A stretch of DNA of 64,000 nt from Leifsonia poae (lineage in GTDB: Bacteria; Actinomycetota; Actinomycetes; Actinomycetales; Microbacteriaceae): positions 436,442 through 500,441 of the forward strand of contig NZ_BSEN01000006.1 of assembly GCF_027921845.1 (NCBI RefSeq), given 5' to 3'. A program made the position numbers and the translations under genes. Positions 1-8,329 of the stretch are shown one piece after another. Positions within the stretch are counted from its first letter, which is position 1; each line of letters begins with the position of its first letter. The notes below the pieces were generated by a model. That model saw only the letters and a list, made by a program, of their open reading frames with translations. It did not search any database and was not told the DNA's origin.

Positions 1-28
1 CCCCCCCCGCTCAGTCGTCGAGAGTCCG

Positions 29-1504
29 TCAGTCGAGGTCTTCGACCCCGAGGGCGAGCGCCTGCGCGCGGCGCGTGCGCATCGACGGTGCGATGATCGC
101 GGCGATGATCGCAAGCACGGCGACGCCGGCGCACACCCAGAAGCCGATGGTGAAGGCGTCGTCCGTCGGCAGCCCCTGAGGGGACGCGTTCGACGAGATG
201 ATCGCCGCGATCACGGCCGTGCCGATCGAGCTTCCGATCGTCCGCGCGATCGTGTTGACGCTCATCGCCTCACCGGTCTGGCCGGCGGGGACGCTCTCGA
301 TGATCGCGTTCGACATCGACGCGAACGCCAGGCCGATACCCGCGCCGGTGAGAACACCGGAGGCGACGACCTGCCACAGCTCGCCGTGCGAGATCGCAGG
401 CAGGATGAACGCGGCCGTCACGAGGATGCCACCGGCGATCATCGGCGGCTTCGGGCCGATCTTGCGCACCATGATGCCGGCGACCGGTCCGAAGATCACC
501 ATCATGACCACGGTGGGCAGCAGGAAGAGGCCGGCGGAGGAGACCGTCTCGCCGAAGCCGTAGCCGGTGATCTTCGGCAGCTGCAGCAGGGTCGGGACCA
601 GCACGAAGGTGCCGAACATCGCGAAGCCGAAGATCAGGGCGACCGCGTTGGCCGTCCACACGCCGCGCACCTTGAACAGCCGCATGTCGATGAGCGGCTC
701 CTTCACGCGCAGCTCCACGAACACGAACACGATGAGCGCCACGGCGCCCAGGATCAGCAGGCTGATCGTGCTGCCGGCGTCCCAGCCCCACTCCTCGCCC
801 TTGCTGATCGCGAGCAGGATCGAGACGAGCGCCACCGACAGGATGGCCGCGCCGACCACGTCGAGGCGACCCGGCTTGCGGATCGGCGACTCCGGCATCC
901 CGAAGATGACGCCCAGCAGCGCGATGGCGATCAGGATGCCCGGCAGCCAGAACAGCCACGGCCACGAGAGGTTCTCGATGATCGGGCCGGCCGCGACGAT
1001 GCCGATACCGGCGCCGACGCCGAAGATCGCCGACAGCAGACCGATGGTCACGCTGACCCGCTCGTGCGGCAGTTCGTCGCGCACGATGCCGATCGAGAGC
1101 GGCATCACCGCGCCGGCGGCTCCCTGCAGCGCTCGCGCGACGATCAGCACGCCGAGGTTCGGGGCGATGGCGGCGAGCACGGTTCCGACGAGAGCCAGCG
1201 CAAGCACGACGATCAGGATGCGGCGCTTGCCGACCATGTCGCCGAGGCGTCCGAGGATCGGTGTCATGACGGACGCGGACAGCAGGTAGGCGGTGATGAT
1301 CCAGCTGGCGTCGCTGGTGGTGGCGCCGAGGTCTTTGCCCATGGTGGCGAGCGCCGGCGCGACGAGGGACTGCAGCACCGAGAACGCGAGGCCACCGAGG
1401 GCCAGGTAGACGACGATGAGGGTGGACCTGCGTTTTGCGGGGGTCTTCGCGGGGGCGACCGCGGGAACGGAGCCCGTTGCGGGCCCGTCGATCGTTCGAG
1501 ACAT
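29..1504 (-). CDS. MFS drug:H+ antiporter, DHA2 (14-TM) type
   Basis: This is a membrane exporter of 491 residues, the usual length for the 14-helix DHA2 drug:proton antiporters (EmrB/QacA type). After a short polar N-terminus (residues 1-35) the sequence is a run of hydrophobic helices. The motif A-like loop GRLGDMVGKRRILI is near residue 90, and GIGLAFASMSNAIIESVP with a following GEAMSVNTIARTIGSSIG segment is near the C-terminus. I start it at the ATG at 1504 because GGAGAGAA lies just upstream; an upstream ATG at 1528 lacks such a site. A TetR gene is divergent and the shared region carries a promoter with an inverted repeat over its -10 box, so the regulator probably represses this exporter. 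The substrate cannot be told from sequence. Confidence 0.85.
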   Translation of the reverse strand: MSRTIDGPATGSVPAVAPAKTPAKRRSTLIVVYLALGGLAFSVLQSLVAPALATMGKDLGATTSDASWIITAYLLSASVMTPILGRLGDMVGKRRILIVVLALALVGTVLAAIAPNLGVLIVARALQGAAGAVMPLSIGIVRDELPHERVSVTIGLLSAIFGVGAGIGIVAAGPIIENLSWPWLFWLPGILIAIALLGVIFGMPESPIRKPGRLDVVGAAILSVALVSILLAISKGEEWGWDAGSTISLLILGAVALIVFVFVELRVKEPLIDMRLFKVRGVWTANAVALIFGFAMFGTFVLVPTLLQLPKITGYGFGETVSSAGLFLLPTVVMMVIFGPVAGIMVRKIGPKPPMIAGGILVTAAFILPAISHGELWQVVASGVLTGAGIGLAFASMSNAIIESVPAGQTGEAMSVNTIARTIGSSIGTAVIAAIISSNASPQGLPTDDAFTIGFWVCAGVAVLAIIAAIIAPSMRTRRAQALALGVEDLD

Positions 1505-1520
1505 TTCTCTCCGAGATGAT

Positions 1521-1581
1521 GTAAACATTTGCTGACTTACGAATACTAGTCAGAGAACGCGACAAGTCAATGCGCGTTTAC
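1521..1581 (-). promoter_or_regulatory. MFS promoter with TetR-type operator
   Basis: On the minus strand TTGACT (1570-1565) and TAGTAT (1548-1543) are 16 bp apart and form a convincing -35/-10 pair for the exporter. An inverted repeat TGACT-N10-AGTCA (1533-1552) covers the -10 box. A wider pair GTAAAC (1521-1526) / GTTTAC (1576-1581) flanks it. The position suggests repression by the divergent TetR protein; binding is inferred. Confidence 0.6.
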
Positions 1582-1625
1582 TTCCCAGGCGGCGACTTGT
1601 ACCGTGGAGGAGACGAAAGGACGAC

Positions 1626-2261
1626 ATGGCTTCCGGCACGCCCGTGCTCACCGTCAGCGACGACGAAGTGAGCGCCTCCAGCCCGATCAAGACCCGCGAC
1701 GCCGGCAACACGCAGCAGCTCCTGCTCCACGCTGCGCGCCGGCGCTTCGCCCGCGACGGCTACGCCGCGACGACCGTGCGCGAGATCGCTGCGGACGCCG
1801 GCGTGAACGTCGCGCTCATCAACCGATACTTCACCTCGAAGGAGGGGCTGTTCGAGGCCTGCCTGACCCGAGTGGTCGAGCGGCTCGAGCGGCCTGGTGA
1901 GGTGGTGGATTCCATCGAGCGCGCGGCGCGCGACATCATCCGCACGATCAGCGATTCGCCGAACGGCGACGACTCGCTTCAACTGCTCCTACTGCTGCGC
2001 ACCTCGGGCGATGAGGGTGCTGAGCGCATCCGGCGCGCCACGTTCCGCAACTTCACCGAGCGCCTGGCGGCCGCTGCCGGATGGCGGCGCGACGATCCGA
2101 CCACCGAGCACCTCATGCTGCGCGCACAGCTCGCCATGGCGACCGCGTTCGGCACCGTACTGCTGCGCTCGACCTCCGGGCTGGAGCCGCTCACGTCGGC
2201 GAGCGAGAGCGAACTGAGCGGACCGCTCACCGAGGTGCTGACGGGACTGCTTGCGCCGTAG
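1626..2261 (+). CDS. TetR/AcrR family transcriptional regulator
   Basis: A 211-residue one-component repressor. The N-terminal helix-turn-helix spans about residues 33-78 (YAATTVREIAADAGVNVALINRYFTSKEG has the classic TetR helix 2-helix 3 spacing followed by an aromatic and F/KE residues). The C-terminal two thirds form the family's variable all-helical ligand-binding region. GAAAGG sits 6 bases before the ATG. The gene is divergent from the DHA2 exporter, so it most likely controls that gene and itself. Its 3' end overlaps the converging second TetR gene by 35 bp, so the two transcripts would be antisense at their ends. The inducer is unknown. Confidence 0.85.
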   Translation: MASGTPVLTVSDDEVSASSPIKTRDAGNTQQLLLHAARRRFARDGYAATTVREIAADAGVNVALINRYFTSKEGLFEACLTRVVERLERPGEVVDSIERAARDIIRTISDSPNGDDSLQLLLLLRTSGDEGAERIRRATFRNFTERLAAAAGWRRDDPTTEHLMLRAQLAMATAFGTVLLRSTSGLEPLTSASESELSGPLTEVLTGLLAP

Positions 2262-2865
2262 CCTCGGCGACCACGGGTGCGTCGACCCCGAGAGCGCGCA
2301 GCAGATACACCATGTGTGCGCGCACGTCGATCGTGTTGTCATAGAGCCATTGGGTGCGCAGGCCGTCCCAGCTCGCGAAGACCAGAGCCGAGACCGCGTC
2401 AGCGTCGACATCCGCCGCGACGCGGCCGGCGGTCTGCAGGTCGATCAGCGCGTTGCGCACCAGCAACCGGATGGTCTCATAGCGGTTCCGCAGGTAGTCG
2501 TGGGCGACGTGCTCCGGCTCGGTCGCCTCTCCGGTCACCCGCAGGGCCAGCTGGGTCATGCCGGGTGAGGTGATCTCGGTCTCGATCGCATCCAGGATGC
2601 CCGTCACCAGGTCGTCGGCGAAGTTCCGGTTGTCCGCGTCGGTCTCGATCGCGGTGACCTCGTCTTCATGGCGGAGGATCTCGGCGAACAGGGCGTCCTT
2701 CGAGCCGAAGTAGTGGAGCAGGCCGTTCTGGCTGAGCCCGGCGGCATCCGCGAGGTTCTTGACCGTCGCGGCCGAGTATCCGTCGCGGGCGATCACCTCG
2801 AGTGCGACGTCGAGGATCTCGGCGCGCTTCGCCTTGCCTTTCGCGTACGGACCACGGGCTCCCAT
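2227..2865 (-). CDS. TetR/AcrR family transcriptional regulator
   Basis: A 212-residue TetR repressor starting GARGPYAKGKAKR. The HTH at about residues 12-55 (YSAATVKNLADAAGLSQNGLLHYFGSKDALF) is canonical. The open frame runs far upstream into the divergent MFS gene, but the domain begins at the ATG at 2865. That ATG lies 7 bases after a TATCAT hexamer, which fits leaderless initiation; an ATG three codons earlier (2874) is the alternative. It is divergent from the MFS/hydrolase operon and separated from it by a long imperfect inverted repeat, so it is the likely regulator of that operon. Its stop lies inside the 3' end of the converging TetR gene. Confidence 0.85.
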   Translation of the reverse strand: MGARGPYAKGKAKRAEILDVALEVIARDGYSAATVKNLADAAGLSQNGLLHYFGSKDALFAEILRHEDEVTAIETDADNRNFADDLVTGILDAIETEITSPGMTQLALRVTGEATEPEHVAHDYLRNRYETIRLLVRNALIDLQTAGRVAADVDADAVSALVFASWDGLRTQWLYDNTIDVRAHMVYLLRALGVDAPVVAEATAQAVPSAPR

Positions 2866-2870
2866 AAACA

Positions 2871-2919
2871 GCATGATATGCGGCTTTGACTTGCGCCGCA
2901 CGAAAGCCGTATGGCATGC
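2871..2919. promoter_or_regulatory. Long imperfect inverted repeat, likely TetR operator
   Basis: Two 17-bp arms, beginning GCATG and ending in CGGCTTT on each strand, match at 14 of 17 positions and are separated by 15 bp. The strongest part is ATGCGGCTTT (2878-2887) against AAAGCCGTAT (2903-2912). It lies in the divergent region between the TetR gene and the MFS gene, overlapping the putative TATCAT -10 box of the repressor. Confidence 0.5.
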
Positions 2920-2997
2920 TGCTTTCGCCGACACATGGCGGACGACCGTTCTGCCATACACCTGAGTGCCGGTCATCACCGACGATGGGACCCCTCC

Positions 2998-4494
2998 ATG
3001 AGCGACACCCTGGCCCCCGAACCCACCTCTGCGTCCAGCCCGGACCCCGACCCCGTGTCCGAAGCCGCTGGTCGCAAGGCCGGCAAGCGCGACGTCATCC
3101 TCGACCCTGCCGAGCCGGGCACCTCCCCGATCCTGGTCAAGGGTCCGCTCTCGCGTCGCTACCTGACCTGGTACACGATCCTCACCATCGCGATCAGCGC
3201 GGTCTGGGGCGCCGTGCTCGGGATCATGCTGCCGAACCACGTGCAGCTGCTCGAGTTCGGCCAGTGGTTCACCGGCGCGAACGCCGGAGTCGACCTCCAG
3301 AAGCTCACCCTGCTGCAGCAGGCGGTCGACGCGGGCACGACCACCGCGACGGGCGCGCAGGCCCACCAACTCGACCTGCTCACGGGGTTCAACGCGGCAC
3401 GGGCTCAGTCGCTGGCGATCATCACCTCGATCGGTGTGGTTCTGACGATGCTGGTGCAGCCGGTCGTCGGTGTTCTCGCCGACCGGACGCGCAGCCGCTG
3501 GGGCCGACGCGCTCCCTGGATCCTGTTCGGATCGCTGATCGGCTCGCTCCTGCTCGTGCTGATGCGCTTCGCTCCCACGCTCGCTGTGCTGGCGATCGTC
3601 TACATGGTCGCGCAGGCGGCCATCAACGCGGCCGTCGGGCCGCTCGCAACCACCGTGGCCGACCGGATGCCCGTCAACCGACGCGGAACGGCCTCGGCTC
3701 TCGGCGGGTTCGGCAACTTCTTCGGAGGCCTGCTCGGCGGCCTCGCCGCAGGATCGCTCTTCGCGGTGCTCGGCCTCGACATCTACTTCATCGTGGCGGC
3801 GTTCGTCGCCTTCGCCGGAGTGATGTTCGTGCTCTTCGCCCGCGACCGGTCGTCGAAGAACCTCCTCGTGCCGAAGATGAACTGGAAGTCCTTCTTCATC
3901 GGCTTCACGATCGCTCTGCGGTCGCGCAACTTCCGCTGGGTGTGGGTGGCTCGCATCCTGCTCAGCTTCGGCTACACGGTGTCGACGGCGTTGAGCCTCT
4001 ACATGCTGCAGAGCTACATCCGGCCGGCCCTCAGCCAGGTGCAGGCGACCCAGCTGGCGCCGCTGCTCACGCTGGTCGGCGTGCCCATCACGATCATCGC
4101 GCTCTTCATCGCCGGCAAGCTCTCCGACAAGCTCGGAAAGCGACGCATCTTCGTCATCGTCGCCTCGGTGCTGATGGCGCTGTCGATGCTCATCCCGATC
4201 GTGTCGCCGACCATTCTGGGACTGTTCCTGCAGGCGATCGTGGGCGGTATCGCGTTCGGCATCTACCTGCCGGTCGACCAGGCGCTCTTCATCGACGTGC
4301 TGCCCGACGAGAAGGCGGCCGGGCGCGACCTGGGCGTCGCCGGGCTCGGCTCGAATCTCGGCCAGGCGCTCGGCCCCATCCTCGCGGGCGCCGTCGTGGC
4401 GACGACGGGCGGCTACGTGGGCGTCTGGATCGCTGCATGCGTGCTCGTGATCCTGGCGGCCGTCGCGATCTTCCCGCTCAAGGGCATCAAGTAG
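2998..4494 (+). CDS. MFS transporter, GPH/SLC45-like sugar symporter type
   Basis: A 498-residue integral membrane transporter with a polar 55-residue N-terminus and about 12 helices. The segment GVLADRTRSRWGRRAPWILFG is the hallmark loop of glycoside/SLC45-like cation symporters, and a second loop KLSDKLGKRRIF lies in the C-terminal half. The residues between the first and second helices (FTGANAGVDLQ...TATGAQ) form an unusually long extracytoplasmic loop. The ATG at 2998 fits the family start better than upstream in-frame codons. It is followed after 68 bp by a large alpha/beta hydrolase and preceded by a divergent TetR gene, so it probably imports the substrate of that hydrolase. The substrate is unknown. 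Confidence 0.8.
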   Translation: MSDTLAPEPTSASSPDPDPVSEAAGRKAGKRDVILDPAEPGTSPILVKGPLSRRYLTWYTILTIAISAVWGAVLGIMLPNHVQLLEFGQWFTGANAGVDLQKLTLLQQAVDAGTTTATGAQAHQLDLLTGFNAARAQSLAIITSIGVVLTMLVQPVVGVLADRTRSRWGRRAPWILFGSLIGSLLLVLMRFAPTLAVLAIVYMVAQAAINAAVGPLATTVADRMPVNRRGTASALGGFGNFFGGLLGGLAAGSLFAVLGLDIYFIVAAFVAFAGVMFVLFARDRSSKNLLVPKMNWKSFFIGFTIALRSRNFRWVWVARILLSFGYTVSTALSLYMLQSYIRPALSQVQATQLAPLLTLVGVPITIIALFIAGKLSDKLGKRRIFVIVASVLMALSMLIPIVSPTILGLFLQAIVGGIAFGIYLPVDQALFIDVLPDEKAAGRDLGVAGLGSNLGQALGPILAGAVVATTGGYVGVWIAACVLVILAAVAIFPLKGIK

Positions 4495-4562
4495 CCGGAT
4501 GCGCACTGCCGCATCCCGCGCATCCCACCGCATCCGCCCCATCGATCCACAGGAGTGACCCC

Positions 4563-6593
4563 ATGAGCGCAGAACAGAGCACGACCGAACGCACCGGCCT
4601 CATCGGCGTCGAGTGGGAGGCGGACGGCGTGGACGAGGTGCACGCGCATCCGTACGTCGACGTCGACGAGTGGCGGGCGAGCCCCGTCGCCCACCGCTAC
4701 GTGCACGGCGGGTTCACTGGCACCGACACCCGGTTCTCGTTCTACTTCCCCGAAGAGGCGGACTACCAGGGACGGTTCTTCCAGCACGTCACGCCCGTGC
4801 CGCAGAGCGAGAACCTCGCCCCGGAGGAGCTCGGCGAGTACAACAAGATCGCGTTCGCGGTCGAGAGCGGCGCCGCCTTCGTCGAGACGAACGGCGGCGG
4901 TCCGGATGCCGCGAACCCGTTCTCGGGCATGGATCCGACGATCGGCGCGTACCGCGCCAACGCCGCTGCAGCGCGCTTCGCTCGCGTCGTTGCGCGGGAG
5001 CTCTTCGGCGACCACCGCACGTACGGCTATCTCTACGGCGGCAGCGGTGGCGCGTACCGCACGATCGGCGCGGCCGAGAACACCCGCGGTGTCTGGGACG
5101 GGTTCGTCCCGTACGTCCCGGGCAGCCCGCTGTCGATCCCGAATGTGTTCAGCGTCCGGATGCACGCCCAGCGCGTTCTCCGCGATGCGTTCTCGGCGAT
5201 CGTCGACGCGTACGACGTCGGCGGAGACACCGCAGCGCTCGACCTGACGGACGATGAAGCCGCCGCGCTGGCCGAGGTCACGAAGATGGGGTTCCCTCCC
5301 CGTTCGTGGTTCGGCTGGCGGACCATGGGCATGCACGCGTTCAGCGTGCTCTATCCGGGCGTGTTGGCGGCCGATCCGACGTATCCGGCGGAGTTCTGGA
5401 CCGTCGACGGCTACCTCGGCTCCGACGCGGCGTCGTCGGTGCACCGCGATCGTGTGCAGCTGACCACGTCCATCACCGAGCTCGTCGACGAGGGCGCGAG
5501 CCGAGGCGATGAACTCGTCGCCGGCGGTGTCGACGAGTCGTTCCTCCACACCGCGTCCGCGGGAACGGTGGTCTCTTCACTGCGACTGGCCGAAGCGCCC
5601 AACGGCTGGATCCTCGGTGCGCAGCTCGCCGTCGCAAGCGGGGCGGCTGCCGGCAGTGTCATCCGGTTGTCGGGTGTCGAGGGGGATCTCGCCCGGATCG
5701 AGCCCGGCCAGGACGCGATCGTCGCGGCGCTCGCCGTGGGCGACGAGGTCACCGTCGACAACTCGAACTTCCTCGCCGCCCAGACGTACCACCGGCACCA
5801 GGTGCCCGGCGCCGAGTACACCGTCTGGGATCAGTTCCGTGGCGACGACGGCGCGCCCCTGTATCCGCAACGGCCGATGCTGCTCGGCCCGCTCTTCACG
5901 CAGAGCACAGCCGGATCGCTGCCGACCGGAACGATCTCGGAGAAGATGATCGTGGTCGCGTGCCTGCTCGACCGGGAGGCGTTCCCGTGGCAGGCGGACT
6001 GGTACCGCGCCAGGGTCGCTGAGCACGTCGGCGGTGACGTCGACGATCAGCTGCGCCTCTGGTACGTCGACAACGCGCTGCACGGCGACGACGACCCGCA
6101 GGAGTTCCCCACGCGCACGGTCGCCTACGTCGGCGCGCTCGAGGCGGCGCTCCGGCAGCTCGCGGCCTGGGTCGAGGAGGGGGTCGAGCCGTCACCGACG
6201 ACGTCGTACGACGTGGTCGACGGTCAGATCGTCGTGCCGAGCGACGCCACGGAACGGCGGGGCATCCAGCCGGTCGCGTCGCTCACCGTGAACGGCTCCG
6301 TCTGCGTGTCTGCGCGAATCGGCGAGTCGGTGTCGGTGCGGCTCGACGTGAAGACCCCCGCCCCCGGCGTCGTGGTCGAGGTCCTCCCGGACTTCGGGGG
6401 CACGGGCGTGCTCGGCGACGCGCTCGACCTCGAGGCCGCCTCTCGTGTCGTGGTCGAGCGCGAGGTCGCCTTCGACGCCCCCGGCACGTATTTCGTCGCC
6501 GCGCGTGTCGCGGCGCAGGTCGAGGGGGATGCCGCCTCGACGCACGCGCGCGTGCTGAACGTGGCGCGGGCGCGGGTGGTCGTCGAGGGGTGA
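4563..6593 (+). CDS. Large alpha/beta-hydrolase-like protein (tannase/esterase-like)
   Basis: A 676-residue protein whose only clear catalytic motif is the nucleophile elbow YGGSGGAYR, with candidate nucleophile Ser161. GQF-like and WYVDNALHGDDD segments around residues 500-510 may supply the acid and His, as in tannase/feruloyl-esterase-like hydrolases; this is an inference. The last 100 residues (after VDGQIVVPS) look like a beta-sandwich accessory domain. No signal peptide is visible, so it is probably cytosolic and acts on what the upstream MFS protein imports. AGGAGTG precedes the ATG. Related proteins are often named only 'Tat pathway signal domain protein'. The reaction is unassigned. 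Confidence 0.6.
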   Translation: MSAEQSTTERTGLIGVEWEADGVDEVHAHPYVDVDEWRASPVAHRYVHGGFTGTDTRFSFYFPEEADYQGRFFQHVTPVPQSENLAPEELGEYNKIAFAVESGAAFVETNGGGPDAANPFSGMDPTIGAYRANAAAARFARVVARELFGDHRTYGYLYGGSGGAYRTIGAAENTRGVWDGFVPYVPGSPLSIPNVFSVRMHAQRVLRDAFSAIVDAYDVGGDTAALDLTDDEAAALAEVTKMGFPPRSWFGWRTMGMHAFSVLYPGVLAADPTYPAEFWTVDGYLGSDAASSVHRDRVQLTTSITELVDEGASRGDELVAGGVDESFLHTASAGTVVSSLRLAEAPNGWILGAQLAVASGAAAGSVIRLSGVEGDLARIEPGQDAIVAALAVGDEVTVDNSNFLAAQTYHRHQVPGAEYTVWDQFRGDDGAPLYPQRPMLLGPLFTQSTAGSLPTGTISEKMIVVACLLDREAFPWQADWYRARVAEHVGGDVDDQLRLWYVDNALHGDDDPQEFPTRTVAYVGALEAALRQLAAWVEEGVEPSPTTSYDVVDGQIVVPSDATERRGIQPVASLTVNGSVCVSARIGESVSVRLDVKTPAPGVVVEVLPDFGGTGVLGDALDLEAASRVVVEREVAFDAPGTYFVAARVAAQVEGDAASTHARVLNVARARVVVEG

Positions 6594-6662
6594 GTCCGTC
6601 CCGTGCACGCACGGTGGTCCAGACTGTGTGTGCACTCATAACGGAGAGAGAGAGGGCCGCCC

Positions 6663-7133
6663 ATGGCTGAAGCAACGGATCGGATCGCACAGCTCGAGGC
6701 CGAGGAGGCCGGGTTGGTGCTCACGGGCTTCGATCGCCGGGATGCCTGGGAACTCGGCAGCCGCCTCGCCCGCATCGCCGTGGAGCAGGGCCTCCCCGTC
6801 GTGGTCGACATTCGCACATCGACGGGGATCCTCTTCCACGCCTCGCTCCCGGGCGCGACGGCCGACAACGACAGCTGGGTCGAGAAGAAGTCGCGCACGG
6901 CGCTGAGGTTCGAGCTGAGCACGGCGCTGCTGACGGCCCAGGCCGAGCGCGACGACATCCCGTTCCTGTCGCCGGGCTGGCTCGACCCGGCCGTCTACAC
7001 CCTGGCCGGGGGAGCCGTTCCCATCCGGGTCGCCGGCGTCGGGGTGGTCGCGGTGGCGACGGTCTCCGGGCTCGCCTCCGACGTCGACCACCAGCTCGTG
7101 GTCGACGCCGTTCGCGAACTCGCGGGGGCGTGA
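6663..7133 (+). CDS. UPF0303 / heme-degrading domain-containing protein
   Basis: A 156-residue single-domain cytosolic protein of the UPF0303 family, related to the GlcG/HbpS-type heme-binding fold. Recognisable segments are LGSRLARIAVEQGLPVVVDIR, LFHASLPGATADNDSWVEKKSRTALRF and GGAVPIRVAGVGVVAVATVSGL, in the family's order and at full length. Family members have been annotated as heme-degrading from structural similarity; the reaction is rarely shown. GGAGAGAGAGAGG stands before the ATG. It is probably monocistronic: the preceding gene ends 69 bp upstream and a hairpin follows its stop. Confidence 0.8.
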   Translation: MAEATDRIAQLEAEEAGLVLTGFDRRDAWELGSRLARIAVEQGLPVVVDIRTSTGILFHASLPGATADNDSWVEKKSRTALRFELSTALLTAQAERDDIPFLSPGWLDPAVYTLAGGAVPIRVAGVGVVAVATVSGLASDVDHQLVVDAVRELAGA

Positions 7134-7160
7134 GCCGAAAGGCCCAGCCCCCGTCGCGAG
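7119..7160. terminator. Bidirectional terminator-like hairpin
   Basis: CTCGCGGGGGC (7119-7129) pairs with GCCCC (7147-7151) and CGCGAG (7155-7160), with a 3-base bulge. The loop holds a small GCC-GAAA-GGC tetraloop stem. It sits between the converging UPF0303 and SHOCT genes, beginning inside the last codons of the former. No U-run follows on either strand, as is common in actinobacteria. Confidence 0.5.
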
Positions 7161-7172
7161 CGATGGAGCGGC

Positions 7173-7556
7173 TCAGGCGGCCGCCAGCGCCTTGCTCTTG
7201 ATCGAGTCGTACTCCGCCGGCGTGATCGCGCCGGAGTCGAGCAGCCCCTTGGCCTTCTCGATCTCGGCGGCCGGCGACGCCGTGTTCGCCACCGTGCGGA
7301 TGTAGTCGTTCGTCTCCGTCTGCGCCTGACGCATCTCGCCCGCCCGGCGTTCAGCCATGCTGCGCCCGCGTGCGATCAGGTAGATGAAGGCCGCGAGGAA
7401 CGGGAAGAACACCAGGAACAGCACCCAGAGCGCCTTCGCCCAGCCGTTCAGGGTGCGATCCCTGAACACGTCGATGATGACGGTGATGAATATCCAGATG
7501 CAGGAGATGGCGATATAGAACCAGAAGAACCAGACCAGATAATCCCAGAAACTCAT
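7173..7556 (-). CDS. PLDc_N / SHOCT domain membrane protein, paralogue 1
   Basis: A 127-residue protein with two N-terminal membrane helices (about residues 5-28 and 40-62, the second ending FIYLIARGR as in the PLDc_N domain of cardiolipin-synthase-like proteins), a charged linker, and a C-terminal SHOCT motif (EIEKAKGLLDSGAITPAEYDSIKSKAL, residues about 98-124). SHOCT segments are short oligomerisation-type motifs; no catalytic residues are present. Two further copies lie at 40843-41235 and 63343-63738. AAAGG precedes the ATG. Function unknown; plausibly an envelope-associated stress or scaffold protein. Confidence 0.8.
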   Translation of the reverse strand: MSFWDYLVWFFWFYIAISCIWIFITVIIDVFRDRTLNGWAKALWVLFLVFFPFLAAFIYLIARGRSMAERRAGEMRQAQTETNDYIRTVANTASPAAEIEKAKGLLDSGAITPAEYDSIKSKALAAA

Positions 7557-7663
7557 CTCACTGCCTTTCGCTCTGCGACGTGTCGATCACGCCGGGCTGG
7601 CTCGAACATAGGGCGGCACGGCACAAACAGACATCACCCGATCCGGGTGATCCGCACGGCCGG

Positions 7664-8329
7664 CTAGGGACGCAGAATCCCGAGGTCGCGCGCGACGGAT
7701 ACCGCGGCGGTTCGAGACCCGACGTCGAGCTTCGAGAAGATGTGCACCAGGTGCGACTTCACGGTCGTCTCGCTGACGACGAGATCCGCGGCGATCTCGC
7801 TGTTGGAGCGACCGGCGGCCACGAGGCTCAGCACCTCGATCTCGCGCCTGCTGAGACTCACCTGAGGGGACCGCATCCGGTCGAGGAGCCGGCCCGCGAT
7901 CGCCGGGGCAAGCGCACTCTCTCCGGAGGCGGCCGCACGCACCGCAGCGATCAGTTCGCGCGGCGGGGCATCTTTCAGGAGGTAGCCGCTCGCGCCCGCC
8001 TCCACTGCGCCGAGGATGTCGCCGTCGGTGTCGTAGTTGGTCAGCACGAGCACGTAGGGCGGGGCGTCGAGTGCCCGGATGCGGCGGGTCGCGTCCGCCC
8101 CGGTCGCCACGGTTCCGCTCGCACCCGCACCGGTCCCGGTTCCGCCGGCGGCGGGTCCGAACTGCAGATCCATCAGCACGACGTCCGGGTTCTCGCGCTC
8201 GGCCAGCGCGACCGCCTCATCGGGCGTCGACGCCTCACCGACGACCGTGAGGCCGTCTTCGTGATCGAGCAGGGCACGCAGTCCGGCGCGCACCACCGGA
8301 TGGTCGTCGGCGATCACCAGGCGGATCAT
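7664..8329 (-). CDS. NarL/LuxR-type response regulator
   Basis: A 221-residue two-component response regulator. The receiver domain carries acidic pair D8-D9, the phospho-acceptor D54 (VVLMDLQFG) and K near residue 125 (GYLLKDAPP). The C-terminal LuxR-type HTH is SRREIEVLSLVAAGRSNSEIAADLVVSETTVKSH, cut here as residues about 155-190. Odd feature: a Gly/Ala/Thr-rich stretch (residues about 58-75) is inserted in the receiver just after the phosphorylation site, where most family members have a few residues. The start codon overlaps the stop of the sensor kinase gene as ATGA, so the two are translationally coupled. The likely target is the divergent ABC exporter. Confidence 0.9.
   Translation of the reverse strand: MIRLVIADDHPVVRAGLRALLDHEDGLTVVGEASTPDEAVALAERENPDVVLMDLQFGPAAGGTGTGAGASGTVATGADATRRIRALDAPPYVLVLTNYDTDGDILGAVEAGASGYLLKDAPPRELIAAVRAAASGESALAPAIAGRLLDRMRSPQVSLSRREIEVLSLVAAGRSNSEIAADLVVSETTVKSHLVHIFSKLDVGSRTAAVSVARDLGILRP

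Noticed and set aside
2886-6593. A single 1235-codon plus-strand frame ending with the hydrolase
   Set aside because: The first 560 codons are an out-of-frame reading of the MFS gene; the hydrolase starts at ATG 4563 with its own RBS.
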